A stretch of DNA of 64,000 nt from an uncultured Bacteroidales bacterium. Its GTDB lineage: Bacteria > Bacteroidota > Bacteroidia > Bacteroidales > UBA932. The DNA lies in assembly GCA_944325435.1 (NCBI GenBank), contig CALVAC010000010.1, positions 1 to 64,000 on the forward strand. The letters are read 5' to 3'. The translations under genes were made by a program, and so were the position numbers. The notes below the pieces were generated by a model. The model was not told the DNA's origin, did not search any database, and saw nothing but the letters and a program-made list of their open reading frames with translations. This document shows, piece after piece, positions 34,873-43,583 of the stretch. The first letter of the stretch is position 1; the number at the start of each line of letters is the position of its first letter.

Positions 34873-35838
34873 TCATCTGCCCTGTCTTTCCTGCTTTCCT
34901 GAAATTCCGCTCCGTCCAGACCTCCCCTGCACGGATGTGGAGCCGGAAACAGCAGCCGGCCCGGACGTGCCATGCGCATAATGTGTCTGCTGCGGCCTGC
35001 GCTTCTCCTGAGGGACCGTCATTGCGGGCTGGTTCCTTATCTGGCTGTATATCAAAAGGCATATACCCGCTATTATGAAAGGTATGCTAAGCAGCTGTCC
35101 CATATTCAGCACCATATTCTCCTCGAAACCGACCTGGGGCTCCTTGATGAACTCTATCAGGAAACGCATCCCGAAAAGCACTATGAAGAATATCCCTATG
35201 AATGAGCCCCTTTTCATTTTTTCAAGCCTGTACCTGTACAGTCCGATGAGCACAAGCCCGAGAATCAGATAGCTCAATGCCTCATAGAGCTGCGTAGGGT
35301 GGTGAGGAAGGGTCTCCCCGTTCCTCAGGAAGATGAACCCCCACGGAAGGCTGGTCACATCCCCGTATATCTCCGAATTGAACAGGTTCCCCAGACGGAT
35401 GAACATCCCGGCAAAACATACAGGGATGCAGAGATGGTCGAGTATCCAGAGAAAGTCGAAATTGTATTTCCTTCCGTAATGATGGGCGAACCACCACATT
35501 GCAAGGATCAGGGCTATAGTGCCCCCGTGGCTCGCAAGGCCGCCTTTCCACGGCATGAAAATCTCCCAGAAACCTTTCCAGCTCCCGAAATAATATTCCG
35601 GCTGATAGAAGATGCAGTGCCCGAGCCTCGCCCCAACGATAGTGCCTATCAGCAAGGTATACAGCAGGGGGTCGAGAAGTTTCACGGGGATACCCTCCCT
35701 CTTGAAGAACCATTTGAAAATGAACCATCCGAGCACAAACCCTGACACGAACAGGATGGAATACCACCTGATCGAGACAGACCCTATATGGAATATCTCA
35801 GGATTCACATTCCAGTTGATGAAAAGGAAATCAAGCAT
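34873..35838 (-). CDS. lgt: Prolipoprotein diacylglyceryl transferase
   Basis: A 321-residue inner-membrane enzyme with seven hydrophobic segments that adds diacylglycerol to the lipobox cysteine of prolipoproteins, needed by the many lipoproteins in this window. The Lgt signature RLGNLFNSEIYG and the SHGG motif are present. The last 50 residues are a hydrophilic Gln/Gly/Ser/Arg-rich tail, longer than in most relatives. Promoter box at 35866-35873. Confidence 0.95.
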   Translation of the reverse strand: MLDFLFINWNVNPEIFHIGSVSIRWYSILFVSGFVLGWFIFKWFFKREGIPVKLLDPLLYTLLIGTIVGARLGHCIFYQPEYYFGSWKGFWEIFMPWKGGLASHGGTIALILAMWWFAHHYGRKYNFDFLWILDHLCIPVCFAGMFIRLGNLFNSEIYGDVTSLPWGFIFLRNGETLPHHPTQLYEALSYLILGLVLIGLYRYRLEKMKRGSFIGIFFIVLFGMRFLIEFIKEPQVGFEENMVLNMGQLLSIPFIIAGICLLIYSQIRNQPAMTVPQEKRRPQQTHYAHGTSGPAAVSGSTSVQGRSGRSGISGKQERQGR

Positions 35839-35865
35839 CTTGTCTTTCTTTTATGTTCAGGAGGG

Positions 35866-35873
35866 CAAAGGTA
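35866..35873 (-). promoter_or_regulatory. -7 promoter element for lgt
   Basis: Leftward TACCTTTG, 28 bp before the lgt ATG. Confidence 0.5.
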
Positions 35874-35917
35874 AGAAAAATTTGTATCGGCGGATTTTTT
35901 TATTTGTCCATTTGTCT

Positions 35918-35925
35918 TAAATTTG
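35918..35925 (+). promoter_or_regulatory. -7 promoter element for miaA
   Basis: Rightward TAAATTTG, 20 bp before the miaA ATG at 35946. Confidence 0.55.
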
Positions 35926-35945
35926 TGACTTTCGTGATTATCGTG

Positions 35946-36950
35946 ATGAGTGACCGCAGAGACAAGGAATGGAATATGGCTCCACTGCCGCACCCGGAAC
36001 AGATCGACCCGGGAAAGCTTCTGCTGTCGTATAACGGAGGGGAGACAGACCTCATCTGCATACTCGGCCCTACGGCATCCGGGAAGACGGGCTATGCCGT
36101 CAGGCTTGCGGAAGAATTTATCCGCAGAGGCTGCTCCGGAGCCGAAATCATCTCCGCCGATTCGCGTCAGGTCTACAGAGGTATGACGATAGGGACCGGG
36201 AAAGACCTCGGGGAATACGGAGACATCCCGTACCACCTCATAGACATCCTTCCTGCGGGAGAGAAATACAATATCTACGAATACCAGCGCGACTTCGAGG
36301 CTGTGTACACGGATGTGAGGAAGAGAGGCTGCATCCCCATACTCTGCGGAGGGTCAGGGCTCTATATAGAAGCCGCCACACGCGGATACTCCCTGCCCGA
36401 AGTCCCTGCGGACCCGGCCCTGAGGGAGGAGCTTGAGAAAGAGGACACAGGTACTCTCATAGACAGGCTCGCCGCTCTTAAACCGCTTCACAATTCCACC
36501 GACTATGATACGCGCAAACGCCTGATACGCGCCATTGAGATAGCGATGTACGAGCAGAGCCATCCCGTGGCGATGACTTCCTGCCTGCCCAAGAATACAT
36601 TCTATATCGGAATGCTCGTGAGCCGCGATGAGCGGAACGCGAGGATAGACAGAAGGCTGGATGCAAGGCTCGAGGAAGGTATGGTGGAGGAGATACGGAC
36701 CCTGCTCAATGGCGGGCTGTCCGCAGAAGACCTTATGTATTACGGACTTGAATACAAATATGTGACACAGTATGTGACAGGAGCTCTGGACTACGGGCAG
36801 ATGAGGGAAAGGCTCGCCACCGCGATACACCAGTTCGCCAAGAGGCAGATGACTTGGTTCAGGGGAATGGAGAGGAAAGGAATCAGGATACACTGGACAA
36901 AGGGGAATCCCTGTACGACACTTAATGACTCAAATCTAAATAACCGGTAA
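35946..36950 (+). CDS. miaA: tRNA dimethylallyltransferase
   Basis: A 334-residue enzyme that adds a dimethylallyl group to A37 of tRNAs reading U-starting codons. The P-loop GPTASGKT, ISADSRQVYRGM and the segment GGSGLYIEA are diagnostic. ATG at 35946 is chosen because the longer frame covers the promoter. It is followed after 3 nt by a GH2 gene, an unusual partner. Confidence 0.95.
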   Translation: MSDRRDKEWNMAPLPHPEQIDPGKLLLSYNGGETDLICILGPTASGKTGYAVRLAEEFIRRGCSGAEIISADSRQVYRGMTIGTGKDLGEYGDIPYHLIDILPAGEKYNIYEYQRDFEAVYTDVRKRGCIPILCGGSGLYIEAATRGYSLPEVPADPALREELEKEDTGTLIDRLAALKPLHNSTDYDTRKRLIRAIEIAMYEQSHPVAMTSCLPKNTFYIGMLVSRDERNARIDRRLDARLEEGMVEEIRTLLNGGLSAEDLMYYGLEYKYVTQYVTGALDYGQMRERLATAIHQFAKRQMTWFRGMERKGIRIHWTKGNPCTTLNDSNLNNR

Positions 36951-36953
36951 CAA

Positions 36954-39900
36954 ATGGGAAAAGACACAAGACAGACATTGCTCGCTGTAGCGGTATCGGC
37001 ACTTGCAGCAATGACGGCAGCCCCGTCAGGGGCACAGAGTTTCGAGGAATGGCGCGACCCGGAGCTCAACGAAGTGAACCGCGCACCGATGCATACCTCG
37101 TTCTTTGCATACGCGGACAGGGAAGAGGCCTTGCAGGCCATCAGGGAGGACTCCGAGAACTATATGACCCTCAACGGACAATGGAAGTTCAAATGGGTAA
37201 GGCACAGCTGGCAGAGACCGTCCGGTTTCTGGGAGACCGGATTTGATGACACGGACTGGGACATGATACCTGTACCGGGGATATGGGAGCTTAACGGATA
37301 CGGAGACCCAATCTACCTCAACATAGGCTATGCGTGGAGAGGCAATTACGAGAACAATCCCCCGTATGTCCCTGAGGAAGAGAACCATGTGGGTTCATAC
37401 AGGAAGACGGTCACAATACCAGCAGAATGGAAGGGCAAGGAAATCATAGCCCATTTCGGGGCCGCGGCATCCAACATCTACCTCTGGGTCAACGGTAAAT
37501 TCGTGGGCTACAGCGAGGACAGCAAGCTGGAGGCCGAATTCGATGTGACAAGATATGTGAAACCGGGAGAGAACGTGTTCGCCATGCAGATATTCCGCTG
37601 GTGCGACGGTTCGTATCTGGAGGACCAGGATTTCTTCAGGCACTCAGGCATCAGCCGCGACTGTTATCTGTATGCACGGGAGACCGGAGGCATCCGTGAT
37701 ATCCGCATCACCCCCGATCTCGATGCCTCATATAAGGATGGCAGCCTCTCCATCACCGTCACCACCGCAGGAAACTGCGATGTATCCCTGTCACTGTCGG
37801 ATGCGGATGGCAACGAGGTGGCAGGTACGGAAGTGAGCGGGAAAGGGCACATCTCTGCGGACATGTCCGTAGCCGCACCGTACAAATGGACGGCAGAGAC
37901 CCCGTACCTCTATACTTTGACCGCGACATCTTCCTCCAGAGGCAGGATACTCGAGGTCATCCCGGTCAAGGTAGGATTCCGCAAGGTGGAGATAAAAGGC
38001 GGACAGGTGCTTGTCAACGGGCAACCTGTGCTCTTCAAGGGAGTCAACCGTCACGAAATGGATCCGGATGGCGGTTCTGTGGTGTCATACGAAAGGATGG
38101 AGCAGGACATAAGACGAATGAAAGAGCTGAATGTCAATGCTGTGCGCACCTGCCACTATCCGGATGACTACCGTCTGTACGAACTGTGCGACAGGTACGG
38201 GCTCTATATGGTGGCCGAGGCCAACATCGAATCACACGGTATGGGATACGGAGACAGGACCCTTGCAAAAGAAGATGAATACAGGACGGCACACCTTGAA
38301 AGGAATATGAGGAATGTCCAGAGGAACTACAACTTCCCATCCGTAATCTTCTGGTCCCTGGGCAACGAGGCCGGCGACGGGCCTAACTTCACGGCATGCT
38401 ACGAATGGGTGAAGAACGAGGACAGCAGCAGGCCAGTGCAGTACGAACAGGCAGGTACCGGGGACAATACGGACATATTCTGCCCAATGTACTATCCTTA
38501 TGAAGACTGCGAAAGATATTGCGGGAACAACCCTGCCAAGCCTCTCATACAATGCGAATATGCGCACGCGATGGGCAATTCGGAAGGGGGCTTCAAGGAA
38601 TACTGGGACCTGGTGCGCAAATATCCTGCATACCAGGGCGGCTTCATCTGGGACTTTGTGGACCAGTCCATCCACTGGACGGGAAAAGACGGGAAGAAAT
38701 TCTACGCATACGGCGGGGACTTCAACGAGTATGACCCATCCGACTACAACTTCTGCAACAACGGGCTGATCAGTCCTGACAGGGTGTTCAACCCTCATGC
38801 ATACGAAGTGGCATACATACACCAGCCTATATGGACAGAGGATGCCGAGGACGGCAAGGTGGAGATATACAATGAATATTTCTTCCGCGACCTCTCCGCC
38901 TACTATATGGAATGGTCCGTACTTGCAGATGGCCATCCGGTGAAAAGGGGCATCATCCATGACCTCGATGTCGCTCCTCGGGAAAGGAAGGTCTACGACC
39001 TCGGCATCGACACAGCATCCCTGCCTGCAGACAAGGAACTTATGCTCAATGTAGAATACAGGCTCAAATCCGCGGAAGGTCTTCTCCCCGCAGGTCATGT
39101 CACAGCATACGCCCAGATATGCCTTGCGCCATACAGGTGGGGTGATACAGCACCGGAATCCCGGATGCTGTCCAACATCAGTGACACCGCTCCAGTAATA
39201 TGCAGTACAGATGGAAGAATCCTTGTCAGCGGGGAAAATTTCGCGATAGGGTTCTCTAAACTCACCGGACTGATAAGCCTGTACGAATACAAAGGCAAGG
39301 CAATGCTCGAAGAAGGAAGCACCCTCAGGCCGAATTTCTGGCGAGCCCCTACCGACAACGATTTCGGTGCCGGGCTGCAGACAGGATATGCGGTATGGAA
39401 GAATCCTGAAATAAAGCTTGCCGGCATTGAATATGCCACGGAAGGTTCCTTGGCAAAAGTCAGCGCAAGATACGAAATGCCATCCGTCAAAGCCGCTGTC
39501 TCCATGGAATATCTTATCAGCAATGCAGGGAAGGTACAGCTGACATACAGCTTCGATGCCACGGAAGGCACTGAACTGCCGGACATGTTCCGGTTCGGGC
39601 TGAGGATGGAGATGCCTGAAGAGTTCAATACCATCAGTTTCTACGGGAGAGGGCCGTGGGAGAACTACTCCGACAGGCTGACAGCGGCCCGGGTCGGGCT
39701 GTACAGACAGAGCGTGGAAGAACAGTTCTATCCGTATATCCGTCCTCAGGAGACAGGGACAAAGTCAGACCTCAGATGGTGGGAAGTGCTCGATATAGGC
39801 GGAGCCGGACTGAGGTTCAGCAGCGATGCCCCGTTCTCTGCCTCAGCTCTTGAATATTCTGTGGAAATGCTCGATGAGGGGACAAAGAAAATCAACCGCC

Positions 39901-40076
39901 ACCCGTCAGACCTGACAAAGGCAGGAGCGACCTGTCTCTGCATCGACAAGGCGCAGATGGGTCTCGGATGTGTCAACAGCTGGGGGGCACTGCCGTGCGA
40001 CAGATACAGACTCCACTATCAGGACAGGACTTTCACCCTTCTGATAGAACCTGTAGAGCACCATCTGGCATTCTGA
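36954..40076 (+). CDS. GH2 beta-galactosidase
   Basis: A 1040-residue exported enzyme (signal peptide about 1-27) with the five-domain LacZ layout: sugar-binding jelly roll (about 35-245), two immunoglobulin-like domains around the TIM barrel (345-640), and a C-terminal beta-galactosidase small-chain domain. The acid/base E472 lies in SLGNEAGDG and the nucleophile E535 in IQCEYAHAMGNS. It removes terminal beta-galactose, perhaps from host glycans given the neighbouring loci. Probably periplasmic. Confidence 0.93.
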   Translation: MGKDTRQTLLAVAVSALAAMTAAPSGAQSFEEWRDPELNEVNRAPMHTSFFAYADREEALQAIREDSENYMTLNGQWKFKWVRHSWQRPSGFWETGFDDTDWDMIPVPGIWELNGYGDPIYLNIGYAWRGNYENNPPYVPEEENHVGSYRKTVTIPAEWKGKEIIAHFGAAASNIYLWVNGKFVGYSEDSKLEAEFDVTRYVKPGENVFAMQIFRWCDGSYLEDQDFFRHSGISRDCYLYARETGGIRDIRITPDLDASYKDGSLSITVTTAGNCDVSLSLSDADGNEVAGTEVSGKGHISADMSVAAPYKWTAETPYLYTLTATSSSRGRILEVIPVKVGFRKVEIKGGQVLVNGQPVLFKGVNRHEMDPDGGSVVSYERMEQDIRRMKELNVNAVRTCHYPDDYRLYELCDRYGLYMVAEANIESHGMGYGDRTLAKEDEYRTAHLERNMRNVQRNYNFPSVIFWSLGNEAGDGPNFTACYEWVKNEDSSRPVQYEQAGTGDNTDIFCPMYYPYEDCERYCGNNPAKPLIQCEYAHAMGNSEGGFKEYWDLVRKYPAYQGGFIWDFVDQSIHWTGKDGKKFYAYGGDFNEYDPSDYNFCNNGLISPDRVFNPHAYEVAYIHQPIWTEDAEDGKVEIYNEYFFRDLSAYYMEWSVLADGHPVKRGIIHDLDVAPRERKVYDLGIDTASLPADKELMLNVEYRLKSAEGLLPAGHVTAYAQICLAPYRWGDTAPESRMLSNISDTAPVICSTDGRILVSGENFAIGFSKLTGLISLYEYKGKAMLEEGSTLRPNFWRAPTDNDFGAGLQTGYAVWKNPEIKLAGIEYATEGSLAKVSARYEMPSVKAAVSMEYLISNAGKVQLTYSFDATEGTELPDMFRFGLRMEMPEEFNTISFYGRGPWENYSDRLTAARVGLYRQSVEEQFYPYIRPQETGTKSDLRWWEVLDIGGAGLRFSSDAPFSASALEYSVEMLDEGTKKINRHPSDLTKAGATCLCIDKAQMGLGCVNSWGALPCDRYRLHYQDRTFTLLIEPVEHHLAF

Positions 40077-40116
40077 ACGGCATATTCCCGAGGACTGCCG
40101 TCATAGACGGCCACAG

Positions 40117-41457
40117 TCACAGAAGTTCGGAAATGATATCATCCGAAACGAAGAAACGGGATTCAGGAATACGCAGCCTGGACTCATGATTTGCTCCAGG
40201 CTGTCCGGGGAGGACTCCTCCGGCAGGGACAAGAGACCCTGTTCGGAGGAGTTTTTCCATATTCCGGGCCGAAAGTGTATCTGACTGCAGGAGGGAGGCC
40301 GCCACTCCCCGGGATGTCCGCAACCCGAGCATTATCTCTTCCTCCCGGAACTGTGCAGGGGTCAGAGTCTCGGACTCCCGGATACTGTCCAGGCTTCCGG
40401 ACAATGCCGCGATGATATAGGCATCCACGTCTGGGACATTCCAGCTGCGGAGACACTGTCCGCATGCGGTATCCCCGGCATCGGCACCGCTCTCCGAGCC
40501 ACGACGGCATACAGCGCCATTCGCAGGAGTCCCGATTCCGGGCACCGAGAAAGAATGGGCTGCAGGCCCTATGCCTACATAAGGAAAATGTCTCCAGTAG
40601 GCACTGTTATGCTTTGCCTCATAGCCCGGCAAGGCAAAGTTTGAGATTTCATAATGACTGTATCCTGCCTCACCGAGCATCCGGCAGAGTTCAGCGTACT
40701 GCCCTGCACAGACATCTTCCGCCGCCTCCGCATATACGCCATCCGCCACCAGGGCAGCAAGGGCACTGCCCTCCTCAACAGAAAGCTGATAGGCGGAAAC
40801 ATGCTGGGGAAGGGAGCCATCACCTGATATGTCAAGAGCCTTCTCCAACATCCCTGACCAGTGCCCGTAAGGATCCGCAATGGAAGGATGCATCCCGTCC
40901 GCTGCCACGATGCTGCATATGTCATATCCGAAGATGAGGTCTATGCTTATATTCCCGACACCGGACTCCCGGAGAATCCGGTACGCCTGCCTTGCGGTAC
41001 GGACATCGTGCCTGCGGTTCATCCAGCGGAGCACCCTGTCATCCATCGACTGCACCCCCATACTCACCCGGTCCACTCCAAGGCCAAGAAGCGTCTCCAC
41101 ATATTCATGCCCTTTCCGCACTATGTCATCCGGATTCACCTCGACGGTAAACTCATCGAATGGCACCTGCCGCCCGGGTCTGCAAGGGTCTGCAAGTGCG
41201 GCACGGCACGCAGCGACAATCCTCCCTATCTCCTCAACGGGAAGAACGGAAGGAGTCCCGCCTCCGATATACAAAGTGTTCACCGTACCGGGACATCCGG
41301 AAGAGGGAGACACGGATGCCCGTATCTCCTCAGCCCGTGCCAATGTCTCTGCACATACGGCATTCGTAAAACGGCCGTACCCGCAATTCGGCACCACGGA
41401 ATAGAAATCACAATAGGTGCAGAAGCTCCTGCAGTATGGAATATGTATGTATATCAC
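40117..41457 (-). CDS. hemW: HemW-like radical SAM heme chaperone
   Basis: A 446-residue protein with the radical SAM cluster motif C-R-S-F-C-T-Y-C close to the N-terminus, preceded by VIYIHIPY, and YIGGGTPSVLP and FEVNPDD-like segments of the HemN/HemW family. HemW is thought to deliver heme to respiratory enzymes; it is not the coproporphyrinogen oxidase HemN. I choose the GTG at 41455-41457, since no ATG precedes the cysteine motif; the upstream GTG at 41499 would place the start inside a terminator. Confidence 0.88.
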   Translation of the reverse strand: MIYIHIPYCRSFCTYCDFYSVVPNCGYGRFTNAVCAETLARAEEIRASVSPSSGCPGTVNTLYIGGGTPSVLPVEEIGRIVAACRAALADPCRPGRQVPFDEFTVEVNPDDIVRKGHEYVETLLGLGVDRVSMGVQSMDDRVLRWMNRRHDVRTARQAYRILRESGVGNISIDLIFGYDICSIVAADGMHPSIADPYGHWSGMLEKALDISGDGSLPQHVSAYQLSVEEGSALAALVADGVYAEAAEDVCAGQYAELCRMLGEAGYSHYEISNFALPGYEAKHNSAYWRHFPYVGIGPAAHSFSVPGIGTPANGAVCRRGSESGADAGDTACGQCLRSWNVPDVDAYIIAALSGSLDSIRESETLTPAQFREEEIMLGLRTSRGVAASLLQSDTLSARNMEKLLRTGSLVPAGGVLPGQPGANHESRLRIPESRFFVSDDIISELL

Positions 41458-41463
41458 GACATC

Positions 41464-41504
41464 AAAAAAGACGGGGTGCAGCCGACACTGCCGACCCACA
41501 CCCC
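41464..41504 (-). terminator. Intrinsic terminator after the coiled-coil gene, just before hemW
   Basis: Leftward GGGGTG (41499-41504) pairs with CACCCC (41473-41478), with an inner GCAG/CTGC stem, and is followed by GTC and six T. The T-run ends 6 nt before the hemW GTG. Confidence 0.7.
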
Positions 41505-41526
41505 ATCAGATTATGCAATACCGTCT

Positions 41527-42435
41527 TTATCTCAACATCAGCTCCGCCGTCCCGAGGCTGCCTTTCTCCGTGAACGCCTCCACGGTATAGATGCCTTTCA
41601 CATAGTCAGGGATGTCGTTGAGATAGATGCTCAGTTCCACTTCTGACCCCTGATAGTCGACTTCCCTTGATGCTGAAGCCATCATCGGCTGCCCATCAAG
41701 AAGGAACTCCTTGCTCGAAGAGTTCGTGAGAAGCGCGCCATCCGGATCCTTCACCTGTATATACACCCTTACAGGACCTTTCTCTGCAAGTTCGTTCTCC
41801 ACAAGGCTCAGCGTCGCCATAAGACGCACCACCCTGCTGCTCCTGTCGGTTACCCTGTTGGAGGCATTGTACGCATCCAGCCTGATGCCGCGGCCCTTGA
41901 TGACAGCACCGGCAGCCACCTGTCCGGACAAAGTCTCGACAGCCTTGTTAAGCTCCTCGTTCTGCCTCCTGCTCTCGGCAGCCTCTTTCCTCGCGGCAGC
42001 CGCATCTGCAGTCAGCTTCTGGTTGAGGGTATTGAGGGAGTCTATCTGGACGATATAGTTCCTCATTATGCTCCTCAGCGTGCCGAGTTCCTTCTCGTAC
42101 TGGCGGATCTTTGTCCTGTTGGTCGCTTCCGTCTTCTTTATCCTTTCGATCAGCTGCGACACCTCCTCACGCGAGGAATCCAGCTGCATGTTTATCGACT
42201 CATAGTCGGATGACAGACTTGCATAGTCGTTCTGCAACGCTATCATCTCTCTTGTCAGATCCTCCTTCTCCACCTTGAGTTCCTTCACGAGAGAGGACCG
42301 CTCTATCCATACCGCAGCCAAAGCCACCAGAAGGACTGCCGCCACTGCGGCAAGGACATACATTGTCTTCTTCAGTCCGGCTTCCTGCCCCTGACCTGCA
42401 GGCTGGCCCTGTTCAATCATCCTGTTATCTTCCAT
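41527..42435 (-). CDS. Membrane-anchored coiled-coil protein of unknown function
   Basis: A 302-residue protein with a short cytoplasmic Gln-rich N-terminus, one membrane helix at about residues 25-44, a long periplasmic coiled coil (about 48-170; heptads of Leu/Ile with many Glu, Lys and Ser) and a C-terminal beta-rich domain (about 175-302) reading GPVRVYIQVKDPDGALL. I do not recognise a named family. The layout suggests an envelope protein that spans or measures periplasmic distance. Own promoter at 42490-42497. Confidence 0.75.
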   Translation of the reverse strand: MEDNRMIEQGQPAGQGQEAGLKKTMYVLAAVAAVLLVALAAVWIERSSLVKELKVEKEDLTREMIALQNDYASLSSDYESINMQLDSSREEVSQLIERIKKTEATNRTKIRQYEKELGTLRSIMRNYIVQIDSLNTLNQKLTADAAAARKEAAESRRQNEELNKAVETLSGQVAAGAVIKGRGIRLDAYNASNRVTDRSSRVVRLMATLSLVENELAEKGPVRVYIQVKDPDGALLTNSSSKEFLLDGQPMMASASREVDYQGSEVELSIYLNDIPDYVKGIYTVEAFTEKGSLGTAELMLR

Positions 42436-42489
42436 GACTAAAATATTTACAGCACCCGCAGGTGCATGTTTGTTTTACACTCAATCGTA

Positions 42490-42497
42490 CAAATATA
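42490..42497 (-). promoter_or_regulatory. -7 promoter element for the coiled-coil gene
   Basis: Leftward TATATTTG, 54 bp before the ATG; back to back with the rightward box at 42518-42525. Confidence 0.55.
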
Positions 42498-42517
42498 ACA
42501 ATATTTTAAAATAAGTG

Positions 42518-42525
42518 TATATTTG
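42518..42525 (+). promoter_or_regulatory. -7 promoter element for the small membrane-protein gene
   Basis: Rightward TATATTTG, 21 bp before the ATG at 42547. It argues against a TTG start at 42523. Confidence 0.55.
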
Positions 42526-42546
42526 CAGTATACAAAAACCGATGTC

Positions 42547-43017
42547 ATGAAATATTTCATCAGATCCGTAAAATATTTTATCTATCTGTCCGTCCTTATC
42601 GTCATAATAATGGCTCTGCTTGTCCTGATAAAGGCCGTCGAGCCTGACATAGGCACCATGTTCCGCAACGGTTACGATGCCCTCTGGCAGATTGCCGTCC
42701 TCTTCGCTGCCGTAGCCGCCTTCTATCCGAAGATAGGATATGTCGAGAGGTTCGCCGCATCTTCCATCGACTGGGAATCATCCAGAAGCGAAATAAAGAA
42801 ATATATGGAAAACCACTACTACAGTCTTGAAAAGGCGAAACCGGGACTGATGACATTCAGGCATAACGGGACAGTCAGCCGTATCTCCAGAATGTACGAA
42901 GACAGGATCACCATCACCTCCGCAGAAGGAGGAGTGACAGTAGAGGGTCTCAGAAAAGATGTCCTGCGCATTGCTTCAGGGCTCGAAAGAACTCTTGTCC
43001 AAAATAACGGACAATAG
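42547..43017 (+). CDS. Small membrane protein of unknown function
   Basis: A 156-residue protein with two hydrophobic segments near the N-terminus (about 10-33 and 48-66) and a soluble alpha/beta C-terminal half (YSLEKAKPGLMTFRHNG, then DRITITSAEGGVTVEG). Conserved-looking in composition, but I know no function. It overlaps the convergent DUF3109 gene by 68 bp. Confidence 0.7.
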   Translation: MKYFIRSVKYFIYLSVLIVIIMALLVLIKAVEPDIGTMFRNGYDALWQIAVLFAAVAAFYPKIGYVERFAASSIDWESSRSEIKKYMENHYYSLEKAKPGLMTFRHNGTVSRISRMYEDRITITSAEGGVTVEGLRKDVLRIASGLERTLVQNNGQ

Positions 43018-43549
43018 GCTCTTCCAGAAATTCAAATACACGTACATTCTCCCTCCTTCCCCTGGCAAAGGCATCCTTGCAAATTTCCCACCTGTGCAGG
43101 TTGAGGGCGCGCATTCCGTTTGACAGATGCGATACCCTTATGGGATACAGCCAGCAGGATATGGGCTTGCGGAAATCCCCCTGTCCCTCGGACCATCTGC
43201 GCTCCATTGAGCAGAAGCAGCTTCCGTCCCCGTCAAAGCAGGTATAGGCACATTCCTCGCTGCCAGGGACAAGAGGTGTCACCATATCCCCATCCGCATC
43301 TATCTCGAAAAAGCCCTTATCCTTCACGGCTGCCCTGCCTTGAGGCCGCATAAGACCGGAAAAGACAGGATAGTTCTTCTCGATGGCTTCAGGTTCGGAC
43401 TCATCCAGAGGAGCGCCGCTGTCACCTATAATGCAGCAGCAGCCACGGCATTTGCCGTAGTCACACGCAAAATATTCAGTAAGTATCTCCGATGAGACCA
43501 GACAGTCATCTATCTGGATTATGGACGGCATTTTTCCTCTTTCCATCAT
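42950..43549 (-). CDS. DUF3109 family cysteine-rich protein
   Basis: A 199-residue cytoplasmic protein starting near MPSIIQIDDCLVSSEILTEYFACDYGKCRGCCCIIGDSGAP. The cysteine-rich pattern (CDYGKCRGCCC, CAYTC, CFCS, ISCWLYPIR) matches DUF3109, related to the YkgJ-type zinc or iron-sulfur proteins. Function unknown. The start may be the ATG six codons downstream (43531), where family members usually begin. It overlaps its convergent neighbour. Confidence 0.88.
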   Translation of the reverse strand: MMERGKMPSIIQIDDCLVSSEILTEYFACDYGKCRGCCCIIGDSGAPLDESEPEAIEKNYPVFSGLMRPQGRAAVKDKGFFEIDADGDMVTPLVPGSEECAYTCFDGDGSCFCSMERRWSEGQGDFRKPISCWLYPIRVSHLSNGMRALNLHRWEICKDAFARGRRENVRVFEFLEEPIVRYFGQEFFRALKQCAGHLF

Positions 43550-43583
43550 TCAAATCGTTAAGGCGTTATCCTTGCAGGAAGGT

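Noticed and set aside
33822..35078. Rightward ORF of 418 codons opposite trxA, HAD and lgt
   Set aside because: It spans three recognised genes and their promoter, and has no domain.
38232..39098. Leftward ORF of 288 codons opposite the GH2 barrel
   Set aside because: Valine/cysteine-rich antisense shadow of a conserved catalytic domain.
40091..40120. Hairpin GCCGTC/GACGGC between the GH2 and hemW stops
   Set aside because: A short stem with no T-run on either strand; possibly a weak bidirectional end, but not supportable as a terminator.
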